64,000 nucleotides of DNA from Pegea sp. RAD2-039 (lineage: Eukaryota; Chordata; Thaliacea; Salpida; Salpidae). The notes under the pieces were generated by a model. It ran no database searches, was not told where the DNA came from, and worked only from the letters and a program-made list of their open reading frames with translations. Positions 1 to 11,082 of this stretch are shown piece after piece. The stretch lies in the NCBI GenBank assembly GCA_034620365.1, contig JAQGEQ010000175.1:1240001-1304000 (forward strand), written 5' to 3'. Made by a program: the position numbers and the translations under genes. Position 1 is the stretch's first letter, and every line of letters starts with the position of its first letter.

Positions 1-199
1 ATTGTAAAAAATTTGTAAATCTTTACTGATAAATTCTTCTTGTCACTCAAAAGAGTAAACACTGAAGTTTTCAGAGGCAAATATTTGCATAATTTGTTAA
101 TAACAAGTTTGTGAAAAAAATCTTTTAAAATTACTTGAACGTCTGGCGAAGTGTAAAAAGTTTTCAAAATTATTTTTATCAATACTTTTTTGTGGACAG

Positions 200-334
200 G
201 TGAGTTTGGAGAAGTGTGTAGAGGAAGACTTCAACTCCTTGACAAAAGTGAACATGACATAGCCATCAAGACCCTTAAATCAGGGTACAGCACTCAACAG
301 AAACTAGATTTTTTGGGAGAAGCTTCTATAATGG
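200..334 (+). pseudogene. Orphan Eph-receptor-like tyrosine kinase exon
   Basis: The translation reads G-E-F-G-E-V-C-R-G, then A-I-K-T-L-K-S-G-Y, then E-A-S-I-M-G. This is the end of the glycine-rich loop, the VAIK-type lysine strand and the start of the C-helix region of Eph receptor kinases. An acceptor AG at 198-199 precedes the exon, with GT completing a split Gly codon (phase 1). A possible donor GTCAGT at 335 would end the exon after A-S-I-M-G. Reading on, similarity stops after Q-F-E-Y (348), although the frame stays open to 420. No later kinase exon (HRDLAARN, DFG) is seen on the plus strand before RBX1. It is therefore either a stranded relic or an exon of a gene broken by the repeat insertions downstream. 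The Eph-type assignment is confident; its status as a functional exon is not. Confidence 0.6.
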
Positions 335-544
335 GTCAGTTTGAATATATAAACAAATTGGTTCTTACAAAATTAAATGAATTTTCAAATAAGTTTTACA
401 AGACCTTTTACAAGAATTAAAATTTGCAAATTCAGAACTTCTATAATCAAACATATTTCATAACAATTTACTTTTATATTTATACCCAATTATATCAATC
501 TTCTAGAGCAAAAGCTATGGATATTTAGCTGTTGATCATGCCAC

Positions 545-865
545 AGGATTCCACTCTCCACGCCTGCCACGTTATACAGCAGAACAGACTGACTGATGTA
601 GCTAGGCCCAGCTGGCGTTGCAGCAGCCGCCAGAACGACACTTAATTCAGCGACAAACTGCCTACGGGGCTTCAACTGTGAATATGAATTTGGATTTTTG
701 CATCTCCTAGAAGTGTTGTCATTTTAACAGATTCATTTCTAAGAGGTCCTTTCTACTCGGGCTTTTATATAGACTTTTACTTGTCACTAATATGTGTCCA
801 CCTGGGATCAAACCTGGAATTCCTTGCTTGGTCACTGGCAATCCCGCTAACAACCTAAAATGATT
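545..865 (-). repeat. SINE-like repeat, copy 1
   Basis: This stretch is more GC-rich than its surroundings. On the minus strand a tRNA-like head (about 865-800) contains GGTTTGATCC, one mismatch from a pol III B box, preceded by an A-box-like TTAGCGGGATTGCC. A middle segment (about 690-806) matches 28005-28115 in the same orientation. The far segment (about 548-672) matches 27645-27770 in the opposite orientation. A tRNA-derived SINE is my inference; the repeat itself is seen directly. Confidence 0.6.
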
Positions 866-1544
866 TTTTTTATCAAATAACGTCATAAGACGTACTGCGA
901 TAAATAATCGTTGTCATAAAAACTATAAATGTTAAGTTTGTCGTAAGATATGAGAAAGGGATCATATTTTATTGTGCTGGCGTTTTATGTCATAAGACGT
1001 TATCGGAAACTTTAAATGATATGAGATCGTTTTTATATTAATCGATTGGTGAGAAAAGTGCTTGTGAAAGTGGCCACTTTTAATGGTCAATTTTAAGGAA
1101 TTCATTTAGATATAAACTGCTCAGCATATACTCATAAGTCTACCTCTAACTCTAGTAATGATCAAAACGAATAGAATGAATTTTAAGCACAAGACTCTGC
1201 AGTTTTACTTGTTATATTTCAATATATAACATATACTCATATACGAGAGGACTTTTATCCTATAACCTCAAAACATTTTGTTTTTATCAATATATAGATT
1301 TATTCCGTGAAATTCTAACAAGCTTAAAATGAGTCTGCAGAAACTCTAATATATGTAATACTTCTAGGGAATTTACTTTTACACAACAGGGTTTCTACAA
1401 TCTGCTCAAAATTTAGCTCAAAAAGATCAATTTTTTTGAAAACTTTGTAAAAATATCTTAGTAGCGTGATTTTATCCTTATGCATACTGTTTTAGGGTTA
1501 AGATGGATCACACCAATCATCAAGTCAATTGGCTACTAATAAAA
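866..1544. other. AT-rich spacer with a short palindromic repeat
   Basis: No gene is visible. The near-palindromic word GTCATAAGAC occurs twice, at about 890 and 990, each time inside AACGTCATAAGACGT-like sequence. The pair could be the ends of a small miniature inverted-repeat element, but two short matches are weak evidence. Confidence 0.3.
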
Positions 1545-2018
1545 GACAAATTTGCCCAAATTATTGAAGAATTTACAACATTTAACAAATCTCATATACA
1601 AACAAAAACGTTTTACCAAGCCTTTGTACAAAGATCTTCATATAGTTTATAAGAAATATATTTATAGTTTCTACCTAGGGAGAGAGTCTTGTCTTCACCT
1701 AGCAAGAAAATGTTTTTTGACTTCATAAATCTCAAGCTTAGGGCGAGAACTCTTTGAACCCCTTTAAAACTGCTTTAAAAGTTATAATATTGCCAACACT
1801 GACATTTCTAAATTGTGAATTTTTTCCTTTTTTTATATTGTTATAATTCTATGTAAATATTCACTGTTATATGCTTTGATGGCTATCGAAATTCCATGTG
1901 TTACATCTTTTGCTTTCTATATTTTTGACTAAATATATATTGTTTGAGAGAATGTGTGTTAGCGAGAGGTGCTCTCTTCAGGCACCCTCCTTGGCATTAA
2001 TTGTAATAAATAAATAAA
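1545..2018 (+). mobile_element. Non-LTR retrotransposon remnant, internally deleted
   Basis: The sequence matches the full-length copy at 6130-6370 (N-terminal flank of the reverse transcriptase, with several stop codons). It then jumps at about 1775 to the 3' end that matches 8035-8245. It ends in the same 3' UTR, with the phrase GTGTTAGCGAGAGGTGCTCTC, and a TAAA-repeat tail. It is non-coding and decayed. Confidence 0.8.
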
Positions 2019-2808
2019 CTCAGTTATCTTCAACTGATTAATAACAACACTTGTGAAATATTTGAAAAGTAAAACAGTAAAGTGTTTTACCACCGACTTA
2101 AATGTGTTGTAATCAAATTTGTTATGAACAATTGTCATAGGCTTTTTGTTAGAAAGAGAGTATTTTTAACATAGTTATCGTTGTGTACCTTATTTATTTG
2201 AATAAAGCTTTGTATACGCAATTTATTCAAGTAACAGAATGTATGAATAATGTAGCATCAAGAAAAATTTTGTTTATAAAATTAATTTTCACAAAGTTTA
2301 AATTATTGATTTTTAAAAGATCGTTGATTCGAAAGCCTTTTTTATTCTTCGAATCTTCAATATACTAGGTTCTTATGTGAAAAACTTACCCGCAGAATTA
2401 TATGCTACCGTAAGAAGTCTTTTACAGATACTTTTCTTGAAATAAAAATAAAGTTTGAAACTTTGTAGGTCAACACTTGATGTAATTCAATTATCTTTTA
2501 ATCAAATGACAAGCAAATTATTCAATAAGTGCTAAATAGTCATTAATTACCTAAATTTCATCAAAAATTTTTAATAGTAACGCCACTTTGATGTTTAATT
2601 TTCGCTTAGAAATTCTTGCAGTTTATTTTTTTGTTTTATTCTATAATAAAAGCATTTTATTATTCTACAACAAAAGTACTTTTTTGAAAAAATTATTTAA
2701 AAAATTATTTTAGAAACACTTGCTATTTTTACTTTTACTTTTAGTTTATGACTTTGTTTTTACACTACTACTTCCTTTTTTTAAAGTTCGTATATAATCA
2801 AGCTCGGT
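2019..2808. other. AT-rich spacer upstream of RBX1
   Basis: I see only AT-rich sequence and short chance open frames. It presumably contains the RBX1 promoter, but no element can be assigned by eye. Confidence 0.4.
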
Positions 2809-3794
<986 letters not shown>

Positions 3795-3913
3795 TGCTGA
3801 TTTTGAAAAAGCTGTTTTTATTTTGTTAAAATTTAGCGTTCAAAGTTCATCTGTTTGGTTTTCAATAAATGTGTCCGGCAGGATTTTAAGCTTTGTATAA
3901 CTCAATTTCTGAA

Positions 3914-3919
3914 AATAAA
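3914..3919 (+). terminator. Likely RBX1 polyadenylation signal AATAAA
   Basis: The hexamer AATAAA lies 120 bp after the RBX1 stop codon. In such AT-rich DNA the hexamer is common, so the assignment rests on position. Confidence 0.45.
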
Positions 3920-4297
3920 ACAAAAGGTTGCATTAAAACATTTTTGATTTATATTTTTATTGAGCAGGTCTTATAGACTCATAATGTAAAATAATTATGC
4001 ATCTATATATGATTTTTGCAAGTATATTTGCACTCTTAAGTTATGTAAACTCAGGTTGGAGGAAATAATTTAAGATTTTTACTTTTACAACTGGTTTTTA
4101 TCATTTGCTTACTTATACTAACACAACGCTAGCAAACACTTAGCAAATGATATCTTGTATTAACGTTTTTTCATTTCTTTTATGACTTCATTTTCTTATT
4201 ATAAGTTGGAATTTATTTAACTGTAAAACATGAAACTGCTTAAGATGGTTTTAAACCCTACACAAAATATAAAAAGTTTACAAGCTAAACTAAAGCT

Positions 4298-5094
4298 CTA
4301 AAAGCAAAGAGGATTTTCTAAATGATCTCTCTTGTCATCTTCTGAAGATAGCTCTGAATTATCTTCATCTGATGAAGATTCTTCGAAAGAATCTTCTTTC
4401 GCCTCCGCTTCATAATCTTCTTCACTTGATGAAGTTTCTTCTTCAGAGGCTGATTCCATTTCTTCATTCAGCTAATAATAAAACCCTTATTAACTAAAAG
4501 AATTGATTTCTTAAATGTTGTTAATACTTTTCAACTTAGCATTGATTGTTTTATACAACTGTAATAATTCATGCTATATGAATTAATACCATACAGGATA
4601 TTGACTAGACCATGCCTGTTATTTTACATGTTACCTGGATTCGTTCATCAATAACAGATTTAAAGTTTAAGGCAACGGAGTTTTTAGGTTCATAAATTAA
4701 TATCATTCCACATAACTTCTTAGCATCCAACCAATTACCTGTTCTAAACAGAGGACTTCATTAAATTTTGATAGTTACAAAAGTTCAACAAACAAATTAT
4801 CAGGATAATTTTTAGTAAAAAAAAAAGAATGGTTTTTAAAAGTTTACTAAACATAAGCTTGCAATAAACTCTAAAACTCTACCTTATATAATGTAAAAAC
4901 TCTCCAATTAGCTCTAAAGGAGCTTTTCTACATGATCCTTCTTCATTATCAGAACTATCATCATCACTTGAACTAACTTTACTTGATGAATTTTTTTCTT
5001 TGTTAATTTGAAGTTTTTCTTCATCTGTTTTTTTAATATTTTTATTAATTGAGGAGTTAGCTTCCAAATAGTTAAAGAAATTTGTTACATCCAT
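4298..5094 (-). CDS. ERICH2: ERICH2-like glutamate-rich protein
   Basis: Three exons on the minus strand, 5094-4883, 4743-4635 and 4471-4298, splice in frame (phase 2, then phase 0) to 164 residues. The N-terminal third is Lys/Ser/Asp-rich. A compact conserved core at about residues 59-107 reads A-P-L-E-L-I-G-E-F-L, then A-K-K-L-C-G-M-I-L-I-Y-E-P and a short helix. This matches the C-terminal core of vertebrate ERICH2 (APLELL.EFL, AKKLCQMILIYEP). The tail is an acidic Ser/Glu/Asp run. The molecular function of ERICH2 is not established; some family members are reported as cilia-associated, so I assign none. The protein is short compared with mammalian ERICH2. Homology rests on remembered family sequence and should be confirmed by search. 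Confidence 0.8.
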
Positions 5095-5569
5095 AATTTA
5101 TTCTATTAATTAACTTTCATCAACACAAAAACATATTTATTAATGTTAAAAACACCCTCAAACTAAAAAATATAAAAAATATTTTATAAATAATGATTTT
5201 ACTGATTAGATTGACAAAACAAAAAAGTTTTTAAATTACATTAATTGAAGAAAAACAATTATTTTCTGAAAATTTTATTATTATGAAATAAATTGTCGCT
5301 AACATTAAAGTTTAAAATGTTAAAAACTTATTGAAAGAAAAAAAATATAAATAATTCTTTGTAATTATTATTTTTAGAATAATTGCCTAGGGTACAAACA
5401 CAAAATAATCAACAAATCGTAAAAAGTGAAAAAAAATTTTTTACAGTTTAAAGCATAAAAAAACAAAAATGTTTAGAATGTTTAAAATAAAAAGTATAAA
5501 TTATTTAAGACCTATTTACAGATATTTAAAAAAAAATTATTTTTATTTTATAAAGTTTACGATTATTTA
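5095..5569. other. AT-rich spacer upstream of the ERICH2-like gene
   Basis: Very AT-rich sequence with A-tracts. No gene is visible. It would hold the ERICH2-like promoter on the minus strand. Confidence 0.4.
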
Positions 5570-8248
5570 TAAAGTTAACGATGAGGTTACTATTAAAGCC
5601 TTATTGAAGGTTCTGAAAAGCCTTGTTTGTCCTCAAATTTATATTCTCGGGGATTTTAATTTTAGTAGAATTGATTAGAATAACCCAAATTTAGCATTCA
5701 ATAGAAAATTGTTTAATTTGAATGGAGACAAAACTAATTTAGCCAATCTGAGTCATGTCTTTGTAAACTTCCTTGATGCCAATAATCTATCTCAGATGGT
5801 TACTTTTCCAACCCAAGTTAGTGGTAATACTTTGGATCTTCTCATCACATCAAAACCTGAGAACGTTATCTACATTGATCAAAATGAGCCTTTTGCTCTG
5901 ACATGCGATCACAACATGATTGAATTCAAGCTCCAACAAACTTTTTCTACGAACGTTAAAACTCCAAGCATACGGAACTTTTATCGTGGAAATTATAACA
6001 GTATAAACAAGTTTTTATCAGGTGTTGACTGGATTTCTGTTTTCAACTCTACCGAAGACATCAATGATATCTACTCGAGGTTTACTAACATTGTTAATGA
6101 GTCAATTAAAAAGTTTATACCTTTATATAGAGTCAACAAAAAACCACACTTGCCAAGATATTTAAGGAATTTACAGCATTTGAAAAACCTCTTATACAAA
6201 CAAACTAAAGCAGATCCTTCCATCAAACCTCTATACAAAGATCTTTGTCTAGTCTACAAGAAATCAGTTTATAGCCTCTATTTAGGAAAAGAAAGTGCAA
6301 TCTTATCTTCACCTAGCAAGAAAACGTTTTTTGGCTTCATTAATCACAAGCTTAAGGCGAGATCTCATCTACCTCCCTTGCTTGGTAACACCAATCAGCT
6401 GGTGATGGAACCAAAGAATAAAGCTGAATTGCTAAACAAACAATTTGAAAAGGTTTTTATAACCGATGATGGCAATACTCCTACTATTTCCTACTCCAAT
6501 ATCCTTTCAAATATCTCTGAGATGGTAGATCTAGACATAACAGTTGATATAGTATCTAAGGCTATTTCTTCTCAAAAATCAACAGTTTCCAACACCCCAG
6601 ATCAAATCCCAGCTTTGTTTTTAAGAAAAAGTACTTCTTCTTTAGCGCTACCCTTATCGCTACTCTTTAACATGACTCTTAAGCGGGGAAGACTTCCACA
6701 AATTTGGAAGAATGTTATTATTACTCCAATTTATAAGTAGGGTCCCAGAAACACTGCACTTAACTACAGACCAGTTTCGCTGACTTCGGTTATCTGCAGA
6801 ACTCAAGAACATATCATTCACAACCATATAACTAGCCATTTGACGGAGCATCATCTAATATCTGATGCCCAGCATGGCTTTGTTAAGCAAAGATCTTCTT
6901 TGACTCAACATCTCACTTTTTTCAATGAGCTTACAGCTCATTACGAAAGTAATACTCCATGTGACATCATATACCTTGATTTTGCTAAAGCGTTTGATTC
7001 TGTTCCACACAACAAGCTCATTACTGTATTGAAAAACATAAAAATCAGCAACTCTATCTTAAAATGGATTGAAGATTTCTTATCAGGTAGAACCCAACGA
7101 ACCCGTGTAGAAAGATCTTTATCTACTCCTAGTAAAGTCATCAGCGGCGTTCCTCAGGGTTCCGTTCTGGGTCCACTTCTCTTTTTGATTTTCATTGAAG
7201 ACCTCATCAGAAGACTAATAACAGTAGACAATATCAGTGTGTTTGTGTATGCAGATGACATCAAGCTATTATCTGGTTCTCACTCAAAACTCCAAACTGC
7301 ACTAAACATTGTAGAAAACTGGTCTGCGAATTGGCAACTTAAAATCCAGCCAACAAAGTCTGAAGTTATAACATTCTCCCGTAAGCCAGCTGCCAACTTC
7401 AGCAACCAATACTACATCAATGGATCTATTCTTGAACGAGTATCCTCAGTCATAGACCTCGGCACTACTCTGACATCTGACTTCAAATGGCACAGTTATG
7501 TTTCCAGAATCTTTGGAAAATCTATCAAGCTTGTCCACCTCATCATAAAGACTTTTAATTCTAAAGACCCATGGTTTTTCGTCAACCTTTTCAAACTGTA
7601 CATACGCCCTATTCTTGAATACAATGTCAGTGCATGGATGCCATATCAAGTTGGTGATATCAGAAAAATCGAATCTGTTCAGGCAACATTTACGAGATTG
7701 GTTTGCAGGAAACTTAATATCAAATACGAGGGTTATAAACATCGTCTCAGCTTCTTCAATCTAGATACTTTGGAAATCCGAAGAATTAAATACGACCTTA
7801 TTCTTATTTTTAAAATTATTCACAACCTAATTGATTTTCAGTTTGATGACTTTTTCTCCATTAGTCCCTCCCTCAAGTTATATCAACTTAGAAGACATAA
7901 ATTACATCTTAATAAGCCCACTCTATCAGCTACGTTAACCAGATTAAGTTTTTTCTCATACCGCACAATCAGTACATGGAACAATCTGCCATCAGAGATT
8001 GTCATGTCAAAATCACTTGTGTTGTTCAAAAAAAAGCTGAATTGTTATAATATCGCCAACATTGCCATTTCTAAACTGTGAATTTTTCTCTTTTACAATA
8101 CTATGATTCTGTGCAATTCTTCATTGTCATATGCTTTTTCGTTTACACGTCAAATAGATCTAATTTGTGAGAATGTGTTAGCGAGAGGTGCTCTCTTTAG
8201 GCACCCTCCTTCACATTTATTGTAATAAATAAATAAATAAATAAATTG
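5570..8248 (+). mobile_element. CR1/Jockey-type non-LTR retrotransposon, 5'-truncated copy A
   Basis: The element starts within the endonuclease domain (I-L-G-D-F-N-F at about 5650). It continues through the endonuclease C-terminus (T-L-D-L-L-I-T; C-D-H-N-M-I) and a full reverse transcriptase, then a 3' UTR and a tail of TAAA repeats at about 8223-8247. There are no LTRs. 5' truncation and a short-repeat 3' tail are typical of target-primed reverse transcription. At least five copies or fragments of the family are in the window: here, 1545-2018, 8250-11082, 51990-52175 and 52955-53185. Confidence 0.92.
5709..8081 (+). pseudogene. Retrotransposon ORF2 (endonuclease C-terminus and reverse transcriptase)
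   Basis: The reading frame runs in one phase from the endonuclease C-terminus to the stop at 8079-8081. It is interrupted by a single in-frame TAG at 6738-6740, just before N-Y-R-P-V-S-L-T. A further stop at about 5676 separates it from the preceding endonuclease segment. Reverse transcriptase motifs are intact: A-F-D-S-V-P-H-N-K-L (about 6985), S-G-V-P-Q-G-S-V-L-G-P-L-L-F (about 7141) and the catalytic Y-A-D-D (7248-7259). The conserved thumb and C-terminal region follows. The 5' truncation removes the endonuclease N-terminal catalytic residues, so this copy cannot be autonomous. The small number of lesions suggests fairly recent insertion. Confidence 0.9.
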
Positions 8249-8249
8249 A

Positions 8250-11082
8250 ACTCATAGTCATTAAGGCTATAGGTTATATTGTATTTGAATAAGTGCTTAT
8301 AAGTTGTGATAAAGTGATTTGTATATTATATATTTATAATATATATATTTTTTTATATTGTGGTTGGTAACACTAAGAATGTTTCATGAAAACTATGGTG
8401 GATCCACATATAAGTGGCAAGACCTTACGTTCAAATGTAAAGAAAAGTTCTGATAAACCAACTTTCTCAAAACAAGTTTGGAATGGTAATTGCCAATCCT
8501 GCAATAAAATTTGCTCTGGTGAAGATCTGGCAATTGAATGTTTTAAATGTCTCTCCTGCTTTCATCTCACCTGTAGTGACGTGAGCAAAAAAATTATGAA
8601 TTATTTGAAAACAACCAAATAAAGCAAATGGGATTTAGATGGTTTTGCAAAAATGTAGAACCATGGGCATAACAACTACCTCCACTAATTCAAACCTAAT
8701 ATCCGACATCAGTAAATCTGTATCTGCTGAATTAGCCAAATTTAAAACTGAAATTGGCAACGATGTTACCAAAATCAACGAAAAAATTTCTAGTTTGTCT
8801 AAATCAATGGACGAACTGGATGCCTCTACAAAGAAACCTGTCACATGGGCCTCGGTGGTCGGTGGTTCCGGTTCCGACAAAAATGTTAGCATGGTGTAGC
8901 TTCTTGCCAAGAAGGTCACCAACACACACAAAAAACTTATTTTGTACCGTGAAGACAGAGAAAACAATGTCATCATCTTTAATGTCTCCGGGGCTGATAA
9001 AGATGATGACAGTAAGTTTTTTAATTAAATGTGCTCTTAAAACCTTGGTTTTGTGGACGTCCCAAAGATAACATTGACCACACTTGGAGCAAAAAATTCA
9101 GATCATCAAAGACCGATAAAAGTGTCCTTTCAAGAAAGATGGGACAAACGTAAATTTCTTGCCAAGCTGTATACGCTAAGATTTGACAACAAATTTTAGC
9201 GCATCAGAGTAGCACATGATATGTAAAAAAATGACCGCTCAGAAAATAAGCGTCTTCTAAAAGAGGCGTATAGCCGAAATCAGAAAGAGCAACCAACTGA
9301 TTTCAAATACAAAGTTTGAGGTCCACGATAGGCTTTGAGAATTGTCAAGGTTTTTTTTTCAAAAAACAGATGTGGCGAATAGCCACTGGAGCCACATTTT
9401 CTTTTTTCAAACTCTCTCTGCACACAGTTGTGAATAACATCCTTCCAGCCCAAGATATCAATTTACAGAAGCCTATCATCAAATCTTACGAGCTTCAAAA
9501 AGACAATTCTTTTATTACAATGGTACCAACAAGTTTCTATCAGGTGTTGAATGGATTTCTGTTTTCAACTCTCCCGAAAACATCAATACTATTTGCTCAA
9601 GATTTACTAACATCGTTTAAGAGTCAATCGAAAAATTCATACCTTTTTATAGAGTCAACAAAAACCACATTTGCCCAAAAATTTAAGGAATTTACAACAT
9701 TTGAAAAATCTCCTATACAAACAAACTAAAGCAGATCCTTCCATCAATTTTCTGTACAAAGTTATTTGTATAGTTTACAAGAAATCTATTTCCATTTTCT
9801 ATTTAGGAAGAGAAAGTGCAGTCTTATCTTCACCCAGCAAGAAAACGTTTATTGGGTTCATAAATCACAAGCTTAAGGCGAGATCTCAATTACCTCCCTT
9901 ACTTGATAACAGCGACCAGCTTGTGATGGAACCAGAAAATAAATCTAAGTTGCTAAACAATAAATTTAATACCATTTTCATAACCGATGATGGCAGTACT
10001 CCAACATTCTTACAAATCTCTCTGAGATGGTAGATCTGGACATAACAGTTGATATAGTATCTAAAACTGTTTCTTCTTTAAAATCATCAGTCTCCAACAT
10101 CCCAGATCATATCCCAGCTTTGTTTTTAAGAAAAACTACTTCTTTATCACTACCTTTATCGCTACTCTTTAACATGACTCTGAAACGAGGAAGAGTTCCA
10201 CAAACTTGGAAGAAAGCTATTATTACTCCAATTCATAAAATAATAATGCAGATGAAATCAAGCTATTATCCTGTAATCCTGTAATCCTTCAAAACTTCCA
10301 ACTGCACTAAACATTGTAGAAAACTGGTCTACGAATTGGCAGCTCAGAGTCCAGCCAGCAAAGTCTGAACTTATAACTTTTCCTCGTAAACCAGCTGCAA
10401 ATTCCTTGAACCAATATTCCATCAATGGATTTATTATTTAGCGAACATCTTCGGTCCTAGACCTTGTATTGGTATTATTCTATTATCTAACTATAAATGG
10501 CACAATTATATTTTTAAGATCTTTGGAAAATCAATCAACCTTACCTATCTTGTTATAAAGACCTTTAATTCTAAGGATCCATACTTTTTTATCAATCTTT
10601 TCAAATTGTACGTACGTCCAATTCTTGAATACAATGTTAGTGCATGGATGCCATATCAAGTTGGTGATATCAAAAAAATCGTATCTGTTCAGGTAATATT
10701 TACGAGATTAGTATGCAGGAAACTTAATATCAAATATGATAATTATAAGCATCGTCTCAGTTTCTTCTATTTAGATACTTTGGAAATCCGACAGATTAAA
10801 TACAACTTAATTGTTATTTTTTTAATTATCCACAAATTAATTGACCTTAAATTTGATGATTTCTTTTCCATTAGTCCTTCCCTCAAGTTATATCAATTCA
10901 TATTACATTTTAATAAGCCCATATCACCTAGTACGTTAATTAGAGCAATTTGTTTCTTATACCGTATCACTAGTACTTGGAACCAGCTGCCATAAAACAC
11001 TGTCATGTCAGAATCACTCGCATTGTTCAAGCAGAAGTTGAACCGTTATGATATTGCCAACACTGCCATTTCTAAACTGTAA
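8250..11082 (+). mobile_element. CR1/Jockey-type retrotransposon copy B, carrying ORF1 but internally deleted
   Basis: Copy B begins directly after the tail of copy A and retains the 5' half that copy A lacks. It carries a degenerate ORF1 (8386 to about 9320) and then joins ORF2 near 9520, having lost the endonuclease. It continues through the flank of the reverse transcriptase to about 10230. A second deletion removes the palm up to the YADD region (resuming near 10240), and the C-terminus ends at the TAA at 11080-11082. The typical 3' UTR and TAAA tail are missing or unrecognisable. Confidence 0.85.
8386..9320 (+). pseudogene. Retrotransposon ORF1 remnant with PHD-like zinc finger
   Basis: The first part (8386-8619) contains a PHD-like arrangement, C-Q-S-C, then C-F-K-C and C-F-H-L-T-C, as in ORF1 proteins of several CR1/L2-group elements. 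After a frameshift near 8630, a coiled-coil-like segment (8640-8895) follows. Next come pieces reminiscent of the RNA-binding domain (N-N-V-I-I-F-N-V-S; W-D-K-R-K-F-L-A; F-K-Y-K-V-x-G-P), scattered over two frames with several stops. In this family ORF1 is a nucleic-acid-binding structural protein of the retrotransposition particle. This copy is dead. Confidence 0.75.
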
